DNA of 64,000 nucleotides from Owenia fusiformis (GCA_903813345.2 CAIIXF020000002.1:3200001-3264000), one strand, 5' to 3'; positions 48,285-61,010 are shown, numbered from the stretch's first letter. The notes: generated by a model from the sequence alone, not told the origin. Program-made: numbers and translations.

Positions 48285-51258
48285 TCATACTTTAATCTTA
48301 GAAGGGTTGCGCTTTTTTATTATTGGATTTGAAGTTATCAATTCGGGTTGGCAGGTTACCAGGTGCTCTGTCACAATAGATGTTAATTTATTTAGGGGGT
48401 GACGTATTCCATTCATTTTACGGTCCAAGTCATTGAATATCTTATGGACACTTTCAATTCCCTGTTCACCTTGAAGACCCATCCCACAGTTATATCTTTC
48501 TATCCATTCCGATATGTGATCTTCAAGGAGATGTTGTTTCAAGGTGATATTTGTCCTTTTAAAGTAGTGTCTATATGCTTCCATGTAGCTGTCAATCTTT
48601 GCTTGAATCATTGGTACTTGCTCAGCCTCGATTTTTTTGTCGTGAGAAACTGCGTTGTGAACAATTGAAAGTTCTTTATTTACATCCTTAAAAATATTAC
48701 TAATGCGATGTGCTGCTTTTACTAATTTGTTTTCAATTTTTAGTCCTTTTGAAATTGACGTTGTAGCCTGAACAACTGCATCACAAAGATCATTGTACAC
48801 CTCTGGCTTTAAATACTTGTGGCAGTGGTTGCCAACAAAAGATTTTCCATGGTATGGTGCCCTTTGTATGTTATGCTTTTTTAGAACCTGGTCAAGTGTG
48901 GCAGCTACAGTTCCAGATTCTAAGTGAAGTTGGTTTTTTGTTTCTCTGTCTTCGATTTCTTTTTTAATCTTTTCCCGTTTTTGTTCATTTGGAATACTTT
49001 CAAGTTCTTTTTTCAGGTTGGAAATTTTCTCAAGTTGAGTAATATATTTCCCATAAGGCGTATCTCGCTTGCTTTCACTCAATGATTCATCGCTGGCAAT
49101 TTGGTGTGCAATTCTCAGATCAATTTTGTTGCAAAGTGACAATAAGAGATCATGGTGTTTTTTCACAAGTCCCAATAATATATGCAAGTAAGGGGGACAT
49201 ACATGATCAATTTCAATGGGAATCAAAGATGGGTTGATAGCGTTTTGAAAGTATTTGGCATTTGATAATTTTGCATTGCCCTTTTCAAGAAAGTCTTTGT
49301 GTGCTTTTTTAAGCGATTTAAGAGTTCTTTCAGGTAGCTTTGACCTTGATGACTTTGGTGTGTTCATGTCAGATGAGCGAATTTCACAATATATACAGGG
49401 AAATGTTCCATTTGCTCCTGATATCCCAAGTGTCTTTGACAGATACTCATAGTCACCACAGCCAAACAGGTTCACTCTCTTTCCATTCCACACCATATTT
49501 TTTAACTTCTCAATCTGTGGAGAGTATCTTTTCAACAACATTTCCATATTTTCCCTACTGTCTTTTGCACAGAATGCGGCAAAAACTAGAGTGTTCTTTG
49601 GGGCATTTGGATTCCTTGTGTTCAATATTTGGAAACATATTTTAAAAGACCCACCCCCGTGATCTGCTCCTATTTTTATCCAAATCTCATCATTGGGAAT
49701 AACATGAGATTGCTCTATCATATTGAATTTTTCCATTTTATCGAGGTGTGATTTTACATGTACTTCCAAATTGTTAATATACACCATAGGCAGTTTCTTG
49801 TATACCTTTCCATTTTTACTCTCGGGGGAAATATTGTCTTTTTTGGTAAACAATTTCAGCTTTTGTTTTAGATTAATATCATTGAGTAAATTTTTCCGAT
49901 ATTCCCTCTGTTTATTTCTGCTCTCTATTGTTATGTTTTCCCGCAAATGCCTCGTTATAACATCCATTTGGCCCCATGACAACCTGGCATCAGACTTCAT
50001 TGCGAGGGCTTGTTTTCTGGTTACCCTTGCTGCTTTTATTTTTGTCAAATGTTCCAGCTGATTCCTGTTCTTTTTCTTTCTATATGCTATTCGCCACTCT
50101 TTTGCTATCTGCTGATTGATGGAATTATCATTTTTTCCCCCTGTTGCTCTCCTGAACTTATTTATTTGTTTTGCTCTGCGCTTTTTAAGAGGTGAAGATG
50201 CTTTTTCACTCTGGACTTGGACCTTTTCTACTTTCATCAAGATCAAAGGCTGGAACATTAATTTGAATTACTTGATGATTTCATGGTATATTTAAGATAA
50301 CACTTAATGATATGTTGAAGATACTTGAATTTTATGGTGATTATCACATGATAAGAGGTTCTTTATGATAGCTTCTTAATGATTTGACATCTAGCTCTTG
50401 ATTAGACAAGTTATACTAGATTGCACTTGATTCAATAGACATTTGACAAAACTTAATACCCAAAAAATGCAATGAACACGCCTTTATCCCCCCCCATTAC
50501 TTGCACATCTTGCATTTAATAAATTAAACCAAATAAATACTCACTTTTCCACCCGTTTTGCAGATTAATGTATCCTTATCTGTTGAATGTTTCAACTTCC
50601 TTCTGACTAGCTGTGTCAATAATTTATTTTCTAAAATACTTAAAGGTGCAGCTAACGGTTTTTGTAATAATTCTTTGATAGTAGATTCACGGCCACGGCC
50701 AGGTGTCATTGATGTAGATGCGGATGATACATCTTTAATGCATACCTTTTTAGGCGTACTCGTGCATTGAAAACTTATATCATTTGTGTCAATGTCACTG
50801 ATGTTTAAACTTTTATCCATGTCTTTATTATAGCTACTCTCAAATGTTCTTTTTCTTGCAATAGCACTGTGAGAGTTCTTAGAATTTGACTTTTCACAAA
50901 TTGTACAGGAGTTCCCATCAAAGGCATTTGTCCACAGGTTATTGATTTTGTTATAGAGATCCATTGTGTTATTATCTATTTTTGCTTTCTTATTCTTCAG
51001 TCTATTATAACATGATTGACAAATCTTCTTTGGGTGAAGATCCGGATTGTCCATATCCAAGTTTATTTCTGGGCATATATTTAATAATTCCTTTTGAATT
51101 GACACACATGGTTGAGGTTTGTATTTTTTCCTAAAAACTGAATTTTTCTCACCACACAATCTACATAAACTATCCAATACTTTTTTGTGATCTTCTGTGA
51201 CATGCATTTTTGCTTTGTGTTGATAGCAGTGTTGAACATGTGTAAAGTGAATTCTCAT
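48285..51258 (-). CDS. RAG1-like transposase (N-terminal zinc region plus DDE core)
   Basis: Exon 1 runs 51258 to 50545 (GTGAGT donor) and exon 2 50249 to 48285, phase 0, giving 892 residues. Residues 32-121 have C32-x2-C35, then HPKKICQSC (H75, C80, C83) and CTIC (C118, C121), the spacing of the RAG1 N-terminal zinc-binding region. The rest resembles a DDE transposase: IGADHGGGSFK (Asp near 434), GCGDYEYL (Asp near 503), PCIYC with its first Cys 19 residues later, QHLLEDH (H-x4-H) and GEQGIES (Glu about 21 residues after the last His). Mouse RAG1 has the same order and near-equal spacing (D708 to C727 19; H937-x4-H942; E962 20 later). Molluscan N-RAG-TP transposons are the nearest described relatives I recall. 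No frameshift; no RAG2-like kelch frame nearby. Confidence 0.78.
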
Positions 51259-51823
51259 GTATTGGAATAGTATATAGACCTTTGGGGGAGGGGATGTTTA
51301 GATAAACATTTCTCAAAACCTTGCGCTTCAAATGCTTTCAAACATTTTTCATCTCATAGGAGATATAACATACTAAAAGAAGGTTTAAATTTTAGTTCAT
51401 TTGAAACGCACACTCAATGTATTATTCAGGTTTAAAGTTAATGTACATTAAGATAATCACAAGAATTTCCAGAAACAAGTTGGTAAGGATCAGATGGTTC
51501 TAATGAGGGTTAATCTAATTCCCATCCAAGAAATGAGTCAAGGGTGTTAAGTAGGGGATCATTATCAATGTTTTCATTTCAAATTCTTTATTTATAATAC
51601 CTTCCAAGGGACTTAATTAAACATTTGAAGAATTAGTTGGTTAATTGGTTACTTCTGGATTGCCATTGAAAAATCCAAATTGAGGCTACTGAACCCAGAG
51701 CGAGGCTATTGAATATTAATTAGGTATATTGGGTTTCAAGTGCCTACTGAACTAAATGCTATGCCTAGAGCTCTACAGGCTTGCTGTGATTCAGTTATAC
51801 ACTTGGAGACCGAGCTAAAGCTA

Positions 51824-51892
51824 AGTTCACACCAACGGCGCTTTGATGGCGCTTTACAGCGGCGTGCAAAGCGTCGTTGGTGTGAACTTAAA
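51824..51892. repeat. Hairpin MITE-like unit, copy 1
   Basis: AAGTTCACACCAACGGCGCT at the left and CGTCGTTGGTGTGAACTT at the right are inverted, enclosing GC-rich CTTTGATGGCGCTTTACAGC. A second copy lies about 145 bp downstream in the same orientation. Confidence 0.8.
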
Positions 51893-52036
51893 TGAAGATA
51901 TTGGAAAAGTCGAGATAATGGTTATGAAAAACGGATATACGTGCTGCAGTCATATGAGGCGAGGCTATAATACTTTAGTTTAATCTGTTTTCATGCAGAA
52001 CATAATTCAATGTAATCTAGTAGTATCTTATTGAGC

Positions 52037-52105
52037 TAAGTTCACACCAACGGCATTTTGATGGTGCTTTAAAGCGCCGTGCAAAGCCGTTGGTGTGAAC
52101 TTAGC
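52037..52105. repeat. Hairpin MITE-like unit, copy 2
   Basis: Same design as copy 1: AAGTTCACACCAACGG to CCGTTGGTGTGAACTT around CATTTTGATGGTGCTTTAAA. The outer GAGCTAAG and CTTAGCTTTAG extend the stem. Confidence 0.8.
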
Positions 52106-55100
52106 TTTAGAAACACATTTTACCTGGTTGCATCCAGAATAAGATAACATAAAAACCTTCATATCGCGAGGGGGAAGAAAAAAACAATGCGTTGATGACG
52201 GTTGATTGGCAAAAGTCGACACCCGTTTGTATACAGTTAACAACCTGGAGGCAGGGTTATTTCAACATAAATGAATAAATAGTATAAACTTTATTGTGTG
52301 TTTTATTGAACCGACATTTTAATAAAACATTAGAGTGATGCAAAAATAACACTTTCCTTTAGAACTTGTGTGACTACAGCGTGACTAATACTTCTAATTA
52401 TAACCAGTGGAATCACAATTGACGTATTCAATTATTTACATAAAAATTAAGAATAACAAAAACTTTACATGGAGTCTTTAAATGAAGCGAAATAGTTGAA
52501 GTGATAATAAATGATATTGGCATTCCAAAGATGATTGTATATTAAATAGGTTTGAATTAGAAAATGATGTATAGTCATGCACGTTTTCCTATTTAGTAAA
52601 TTATTAATTTTGTATAAATGCCTACTATCCTCGATATTTTCATTTTGGCTTTAATAACCCTCCTATCACACCAAATTGCGTCCTCGAAAACGGGCTAAAA
52701 CTTGCCACTGAATATTTAAAATGGTAACTGTAGTGATTCAACAAATGACAAGAAAAGAACCATATACATACCTGCCTGGAAAGAGCTGATTGAAACCAAT
52801 AAAACAAAAAGATTTCGTAAGTTTTTGAAATATATTCAAACTGTAATGAAAGGCCTCCAGATTTTTGATCATTAAGATCAAGTATTGAGAAGTGACTGCA
52901 ATAAGAAATGATAACATGGGACATATGTGACATGTACAAGCGACCATGAATGGAAAAAAAGATTCATATTTTGAGGAATTCACTTAATATATAAACATGA
53001 TAAGGGGAGGTCAATATTTGTATTCTTTACTAGACAATCCTAATAGAGATAATCATATTTTAAAAGATTTGGATTTATGCTAATAACAAAAACATACTCT
53101 ACCTCTACACCAAATTCTTTAAAAATTAAAATTCATAAAATATCTATTTGATGGATGTAATTTAGCGTATTAAGTTCCCTTTCTAATATGCTTTATTTCA
53201 TGAAAATCGAGCCACTATTGACTGTGTTATGAACTTTTAAAGGTAAAAACTGTACATCGCCAAGTAGTTCCGAAACACATTTTCTCCACGAATTTTAAGG
53301 AAAGTGGATTTTTTCATGGATTTTTGCATATTCCTTAATGTCTATGCACAACTTGGTATTATAATTATGATGGTACATTTTTCCAAATTTTAGACATAAT
53401 TTCTTTATCCTCCCCTAGCCCCAATTTTTCAATTTCACTTTTTAAATGTTTGTGCCGTTGCTTGGTGGTTGCTAGGCAAAATCATGGACCGAAAATATAT
53501 TGAAACAATACCAAGTCATACATCCATACATCTGCATACTAAATCACTAATTGGCATGTGTAGTTCATCTTGAAATATATATGCTAAAGACAAAAGCAAG
53601 TTGAACGTGAACTTGCAGACTATTCACTATTTCACGTTACATTGATTTCAATGGGATTTCGCGATACCTGCTATCTTTGAAAATGTATAACTTCAGTTCT
53701 AGAAAAGCTTTACCATGATTTTAGTTTGATTTGAAAGATAATAAGGCAGCGAAGCATTTTTTGGCACAAAAAATTATTGTGAAAGAAAATTGACAATATA
53801 TCACAAAATGTCATAAATGTACACGTTGACCTTGACTTGACAAATATTGACCTATTTTTTAAGAAAGTAAACTTTTCTGAAGAGGTAATTGAATACGGTT
53901 TAAAACAATACCAACAATAATTAAATGAAACAAGTAGTCAATATCAGATCAGAGGAGCGGGGGGTGTTTTCCAAATGTTTAAAAAAGGTTGCAGACATTA
54001 GGGTTAACATTATCTTGTGGCTGTCACGTTCTACAATCAGAACGATTGAAAAACGTACTTTAGACGAGCCGGACGTACTACAAACGGAACTGTCTTCAAT
54101 CCTACTAGAGACGTATTAGAACGTCGTGCAATAATATACTTGGAAGTATTAGAACGAGGTAGAACTAATTTCCAACTGGAGCTGCTTGAACAATCTAAAA
54201 TTCATAGCAATGTAGACGGAATAAATAGTAGATTGGCGAGAGACTGCTTTGAAATAGCTATCACATCGAACTAGTTGTCACTGCGTTTTTCAAAACGTAG
54301 CCGAACTGGTTTTAAACTGTATCCGAACGGACTAAACGTAGTTACATTTTTCTTTGGTCTATTTACTGACTTAATGGACGAGCTATAGAAGTGTCGCCAT
54401 CTTTTAAATCAAGAGTAATTTAAACGTGCACTTTGTCAAAAAGGTGCATGCAGTACTAATGATCTCTGAACTTCAAATGCCGTTTTCTATGTGAGTTATT
54501 TTTTCCTTGGTTTAATATTACTGCAAATTAAACTTTGTATCATATTTAATTGAGTGTGTAAGTAACATGTTTCAATGATTAATTTTTACTTTTTTCTTCT
54601 AAATTAAGCATATTTGGGCTTTAATTAACATCCGGCTAAAAATTAAACACTGAAAAACAAAAGCAACGTAGTTAGGGAGATGTAAGAATAACATAAACAA
54701 ACCATGTAATGTAAAATGAATACTTGGAAATGGTAGTTACTTATATATAAAGATATTTGGTGTTCTTTTTTCAAACTAAAAAACTGCTCCAATCTTATCA
54801 GACAATTGGGAACCTAGTATTTATAATATAGAAGCAATTATTGATTAAAAACCCGGAATAAAAGAAACTTGACTCTTCCTCGAAAGGTGTGTTTAGTTAA
54901 ATCACCAATGGCATCCCAGGTTACATATTTACTTTTAGTTTTCTAAACTCTAGAAGAATTTTTGAAAAAATAAACAAAGATATAAAAAACAAATCGTCGG
55001 TTTGAAAATATCCCGAAGTTGCATATTTTCCCCTACACATTTTTAGTAGAACATTGGTCTTAAAAAATAATTAAATGAGACAGTTTCAAATAAAGATATT

Positions 55101-55648
55101 ATTTGGAATAAAACATTTTTTCTATAATAATATATTTCAAACGTTGCAAGCACGCTGGGTTAAATGCAGTGGCTGATGTAATGAACAATCATGAAACCCA
55201 TTGAGAAATAACAAATAAAAATCCGTCCAGTCACTCACAGAACATTGTCGTGCTTATTGCAACAAAAACTGTTACGCAAGGTTAACCTATGGAAGTCATC
55301 CGAACATAACTTTTCTATTTCACCAAGAGTTGGTAAGTAGGTACTTTTTATGAAAATTTTTGTATTTATGTAAACTGCAATTATACTGTAGGCTTAATTA
55401 TTGTTTAAAGTATTGACATTTGTTCTGAAATTTATTAAAAAGGAATAAAAAAGAAGTAGATAATTATTTCAGACCACAGCAAGATTTTTACCATCGATAC
55501 ATATAAGTTCCGGGACCCTCTTGACATCTAATTTTGGATTAAAATAGATTAGAATTATTTTAGTATAATAGAGGATATTGAACAACTCTTGTATAAGTTC
55601 AAATCATTTGGATTGCTATGAATAATTTACATATTTAACCAATATGTA

Positions 55649-56261
55649 CAGGGTGTCTCGAAAGTATGCCCCTCACCCCTAGGCAGACATACACCAATGT
55701 TCCCTTAGTATGTGTCATATATCTTTTTAAAGCTTAACCAAAGTTCCATTGATTTGCCAAGTATCACCGTTCGAATTACAAATGGGCATTTCAAAACTTA
55801 GTGTCTGACCAATATTAAAGTTGAAATCAGTATCCTGGAAACACCGCTAACCTGAATGCGACCAAAAATGTGGGTGCTATCGTTAAAGAGAGGATGGATA
55901 TTGAGTTGTAAAAGAGGTTGGTAAAGGCAGATACTCCAACGAAACTCTTCTAAAATGCCTTAAAAAGCTTTAATGAGGATTCTTAAATACCATACCCATA
56001 TTTGCAGTGTATTTAAGGTCATATCTGGAAAGAATTGCTGCTGTTAACATGGCCAAGGGAGACACGGCGACTTTTAATTTTGTGTAAAATTTAAGTTTAA
56101 TTTTGGTAAAACACTACATTTTGAAATGGAGTTAAAACTTTTTCCATGATACTTGGCAAATCAATGTAATTTTGGACAAGCTTTAAAATGATATATGATA
56201 CATTCTATGGGGACATTGGTGTATGTCTGCCTAAGGGGGGGCATACTTTCAGGACACCCTG
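55649..56261. mobile_element. 613-bp mariner-type non-autonomous element
   Basis: Flanked by TA on both sides. The left end CAGGGTGTCTCGAAAGTATG and the right end (reverse) CAGGGTGTCCTGAAAGTATG are inverted, and similarity continues for about 110 bp through GGCAGACATACACCAATGT and TTGGCAAATCAATG-type blocks. No transposase coding remains. Confidence 0.8.
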
Positions 56262-56834
56262 TAGTGTTTCATGGCACGCATTTAGTAGTTATGTTATCAT
56301 ACAATGCAAGCAACCACTAAATGTTTTTTTCAGTGGATGACTTTATCAGTTTTTCGTGATAGCCCTTGACAACTATCAAAAATAACATTTTTTAATAAAC
56401 ATCAAACCTAGATTTACATCTTTTGTAGGACCCGTACTCGAATTGTATACTGATTGGTTACAATTTATTTCCGTGTATTTGATATCATACCTGATGTTGT
56501 GTCTGATTTTTATCTCATAAAACTAATTATCAAGATGAATGTGAGATTGCTCATACTAAGGCTAGTGCAATGTGGTATTTATTTGATGTCGTTTTCAATA
56601 CCTGCACAGGGAGATGGGGATAAGAATTAAATTAGATTATAAAACAATCATTGAATAGTTTATTGAAAAGTTTATCAAATTGCTAATATTACGTACAATG
56701 TGCAATCATTATTTCAGTCAGAGTCGTTTTGATTATGACTCGACGACATATGGGCGTCGAATTTCAGTGCAAAAATGCTATTGCTACTTACGCTGTCGAC
56801 GCAAAAAGCGAGAAAGAGTCGAAGGCAAATATAC

Positions 56835-56975
56835 TACACCGGCTTTTAAAGCCGGCTTCTACAGTACATCAGAAGCCGGCTTCTGGCGTCACCAAGAAGC
56901 CGGCTTTTAAGAACCGGCTTCGAATGACTTACAGAAGCCGGCTTCTGCAGTTACCAAGAAGCCAGTTTTAAAAGC
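56835..56975. repeat. Cluster of AAGCCGGCTT palindromes
   Basis: Seven to eight copies of AGAAGCCGGCTTCT or variants are spaced about 15-35 bp apart over 140 bp. Each is a self-complementary 10-16 bp dyad, and neighbouring copies can also pair. It sits at the left edge of the 346-bp tandem repeat. Confidence 0.78.
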
Positions 56976-57001
56976 CAGATTCTCTCTCTCAATCATTTTG
57001 T

Positions 57002-57985
57002 TGTGCATTATGCATCTTATTCTCGTATAATTAGCATGGAAATGAGAAAAAATGAAAATAAGTAAAATTGTTACAAATTGCAAGATTTTTTGCAAAAAGT
57101 AATTTCAAACAAAAACTATGGGGGAAATTTAATTCTAAGTAAAAATAGCGATGAGTTCAATCATGTTCGTTAAATAAGAGTAGATTATGCATTGCATTTC
57201 TGTTTGATAAAAACGCATCGCTCATTTTACAAAACTGGCTCCAACTTGGAGCCAGTTTGCAAATCAGCTCGCTCCATCTTACACAAGCTATGTAGGGGCA
57301 ATCTAGCAACTGGGAATCACGGGATACTGTTTCATGATAATTGTTATGTGCATTATGCATCTTATTCTCGTATAATTTGCATGAAAATGAGAAAAAACTG
57401 AAAAATACGTAAAATTATTACATATTTCGAGATTTTTTGGAAAAAGTCATTTCAAGCCAAAACTATGACAGTAAATTGAATTTTAAGCACAGATATCAAT
57501 GAATAAGATCACATTCATTAAATCAGAATAGATTATGCATTGCATTTCCGGCAAAAAAAAACGCACCGCTCACTTTTCAAAACTGGCTCCAACTTGGAGC
57601 CAGTTTGCAAATCAGCTCGCCCCATATGACAAATGCTATGTAGGTACAATCTGGTAACTGGGAATCACGAAATACTATCTCATGATTATTTTTATGTGCA
57701 TTATGCATGTTATTCTCGTATAATTTGCATGAAAATGAGAAAAAACTGAAAAATACATAAAATTGTAATATATTTAAAGATTTTTTGCAAAAAGTCATTT
57801 CAAGCCAAAACTATGAGAGAAAAATCAATTCTAAGTAAAAATATCGATGAATTAGATCATGTTCACCAAATCAGAACAGATTATGCATTGCATTTCCGTT
57901 TAATAAAAACGCACCACTCATTTTTCAAAACTGGCTCCAACTTGGAGCCAGTTTACATAGCTTGTGTAAGATGGAGCGAGTTGAT
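57002..57985. repeat. Tandem repeat, three units of about 346 bp
   Basis: Units start near 57002, 57347 and 57695 with TGTGCATTATGCATCTTATT. Each contains GATTATGCATTGCATTTC and the dyad AACTGGCTCCAACTTGGAGC-CAGTTT (two and a half turns, at 57231, 57590 and 57927). The third unit is cut by GC-richer sequence after 57985. Confidence 0.85.
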
Positions 57986-58179
57986 TTGTAAACTTTTTTT
58001 TTGTAAACTTTTGCCAATCAACCGAAGATACCTCAAGAAAAGCCGGAGATTGCCGAAGATTGCCGAAGCTTTTCTTTGCAAACGAAGTTGGCCGAGGGAA
58101 CCACGAATGTGAAGAGGACGTCTCTAATTGGTCAAAAATAGGGGCTCGGCATTCTCCGTCAGATTGAATCGGCAAAATT

Positions 58180-58245
58180 CGGTTGTATGGCTTACCTTCG
58201 GTTGTATGGCTTACCTTCGGTTGCATGGCCCAACCTCGGTTGATT
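58180..58245. repeat. Short tandem repeat, ~20-bp unit
   Basis: Three to four copies of TTCGGTTGTATGGCTTACC-like units in a row, the last diverged (TTGCATGGCCCAACC). Confidence 0.75.
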
Positions 58246-59249
58246 GGAAAAGATGCTGTCCCGTATACAAACTCGGGGTCCTAGGCTGAACCCACTGTAT
58301 CATATGTTCTCGTTACGAACTGTCAAATTGCAATGCATTCCATATTAAACATTTTTCATTACATGATATCATAATGCCATACTAAATGTTCATACAGTGG
58401 CCCAATGCTATATCAAATGTCAAAATCCAAGAAAAAATCTCATATTCAAAAGTTGAAAAAGACATTGAAGAAATGATAAAAAAATAAATAAAACCTAATG
58501 TAAAATAAAAACGTTCGTAACTTCTGGACAAATGCTATATCATAAGAGTTAGATGTTGTAATCCAACGACCATTCTGCGGCACAGTCAGTACGCAGAGTA
58601 CGTTAGTGCTAACCCTACTGCACCTATCAATAATTGATTCAAAACAACAAATTGAATGGTGGATTATTTATTTATAGTGATCACAACACGTCAAAATCGG
58701 ATGATGACATGCCATGATATAACACATAAGTGAAATTTATTGTTAATTATATAAAGCTATGAAATGACACGACATGACTTGCTACCGTTCTTTGTATATA
58801 CTCATTGTGATTTCATTAGTTACTAGTTTGACATCTACCTTGTCTCTGATATCATCAGTCTATGTTGCCATGACCAGCCGAAGCTGCACCATGGCAACTG
58901 TTTTGTTGTGTTTCAAGAGCATTTCAATATGGGAACCGATTGACGAACAGATGTTGATCAATTGACAATCTAATAGACTAAACTTATCTTTCATTTACCA
59001 TTTAAAATGGATTCTCCCATACCACTCAAATCCACTAAGATAATCAAAACCCACGGTTTGGCGGTTTTGGGGGCTGTCTAGTTGCGTCAAATGGGTTTCA
59101 TTAAAACGCAGCGTCTTAAACTGACCATCGCAACCCCGGGGATCGCGGTGTCTACACTTACACCCCTCCCGGCGATGACCAGTCTAACAGACAAGCTTAT
59201 GCCATCTAACCAACCGCACACGCTGTTACGCGGTAAACACGATACAAAA

Positions 59250-59815
59250 ATATGTCATATTCCGCAACAAATATGGCATATTCACTTGCGGTGTATGACA
59301 GATTCACCTGCGGTATATGGCATACACACTAACCAATGAGAACGTGATACGGAAGTACGCAATTGTCAATTGCATCGATTGAACAAACAAGTAAAACGTT
59401 ATAAATTATTATAATGATTACTGAATCAACAGTACTGTGTATCGAATATATTAACTTAGCAGAAGTATCAGTCACTCAATCATTCCAGGATTCATATATT
59501 AGTACTCGACGCACTAAATATATTGGTAATCCAGCGTAGTTTTACATTTAGAGTCGATTCCCGCAACCAATCAAATCAAGGCTTTCTGTATCACGTTTTC
59601 AACTGCGGTATATGTCATTTTCACCTGCGGTATATGACATATTCCGCAGGTGAGTATCGGGTATTCACTGAAATTAATGTATCGCATATTCACTGCGGAA
59701 TATCGCATACTCAACTGCGGAATATGCCATATACCGCAGGTGAGTATGGCATATTCACCCGTATCACAAATACCGCGCAACCATGAATATATGCCATATA
59801 CCGCGTAACACACGC
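59250..59815. repeat. Clustered CACCTGCGGTATATGxCATA motifs on both strands
   Basis: A dyad-like motif of about 20-25 bp (TATGCCATATTCACCTGCGG and its complement) occurs some 10-12 times in two groups, 59250-59330 and 59600-59815, in alternating orientation. No coding relevance. Confidence 0.72.
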
Positions 59816-60094
59816 CTTGTTTTGTTATTTTATCAATGTATCGATACTGTCATCATTACAATACATGTTTCGAAATAGAGATAGGAAAATTGTAGAATTA
59901 AGTTAATCTTTAATCATGAATGGAATTAACTGTCGACAGAGCTTGCTTTTTAGTATTGAATTGTTTTCTTGTCAATGCAAAAATTATAAAATTCCGATTA
60001 ATTAAGTTGGGAAAACTCCTTTTGGAATCCTGTTTATTATCAAATGATAGACCTAATGACGTAGAGTCTCCATGCGTGCTAGCCATTCTAAAAG

Positions 60095-60336
60095 CACTGG
60101 CGGATTAGGGGGGGGGGGGGGGGGCTGGAGGCCCGCTCCCCCCCCTTGGGTGGGCCCAGAAAAAGAAATTGGGCCCAAAAAAATGTTAGACCAAAAAAGG
60201 CCTTTTAAGGCCTTTTTTTAATTTCAGGCCAAATTTTGAAGAAAATGGGCCTCAAAATTTCAAAATGTGGGCCCACTTTTGGATTACAGGGGCCTGAAAT
60301 TCGTCCCCCCTTGTTGGTTTCCAGATCCGCTCCTGA
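60095..60336. repeat. Dispersed repeat with GCGGAT inverted ends and a G-run
   Basis: It starts CTGGCGGATTAGG with an 18-base G-run, contains GGGCCC-A and AAAGGCCTTTTAAGGCC tracts, and ends CCAGATCCGCTCCTGATA. Left GGCGGAT and right ATCCGCT are inverted. This looks like a short non-coding mobile repeat. Confidence 0.55.
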
Positions 60337-60399
60337 TAAGTATGTAACAAAACTCTTTTTTTTGTTATTTTTTTACCGACCTATTTGAAGGGAATGGTC

Positions 60400-61010
60400 G
60401 ATATGGAGAACTTTTTGAACACACGTTTTTCTAAGACCAGTTATAAAAAAAGTTAAAAAATTAACACATCGTCAATTTAAGGGTCAACTTTTGAATGGTA
60501 ACAATATAATTTGAAAATTTTATATTATACTTTCATCTATATTGTTTTAGAAAACACATCAAACACTTGTTTTGTTCTTGGTATCATGTTTCCAGAGTGA
60601 AATGAAACATCTTTCCGAACCTCATTGGAACAAAACGCAAAACACAATATTGTTATTGTACAAAGGAAATTTTGATTTCAAAAAAGTATCTTGTTAATGA
60701 AATAAAAGGTTTATCTTGATTTTTATCTATTTTCGGGGGATTTTGTTTTAATTTTTAGAATACTTTTCTAAAATCAACCAAGAATTCCTATGTATAACTA
60801 TAATATTGAGAGATATAAAAAACATTTTGTATGTGCTATTTTGTTCCAACAAGGTTCGGAAAGACATTTTATTTCATTCACAAGAATTAGTAGAAAGGAG
60901 CAAAAACAATTGCACTAAAAAACAAAAAATGTTAACAAAAACAGTTATATAAAATATTTTTAAATAATTTTTGCATTAAATTGTTGTCAATCAGTCAACA
61001 TTACATAAAA
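60400..61010. repeat. AT-rich inverted-repeat element
   Basis: GAAATGAAACATCTTTCCGA followed by ACCTCATTGGAACAAAA near 60597-60638 recurs inverted as ATTTTGTTCCAACAAGGTTC then GGAAAGACATTTTATTTCAT near 60838-60880. The right arm resembles 15970-16160, so this is probably a dispersed family. Confidence 0.55.

Larger units (their letters stand above)
51259..55646. other. Gene-poor AT-rich region
   Basis: No supported exon in 4.4 kb. It contains two short hairpins (51824-51892 and 52037-52105). The stretch around 53925-54360 is somewhat richer in CG dinucleotides, but its frames are short and unassignable. Confidence 0.45.

Noticed and set aside
53925-54119. 64-codon frame in a slightly CG-richer patch
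   Set aside because: No recognised motif, no splice context and no continuation; likely chance.
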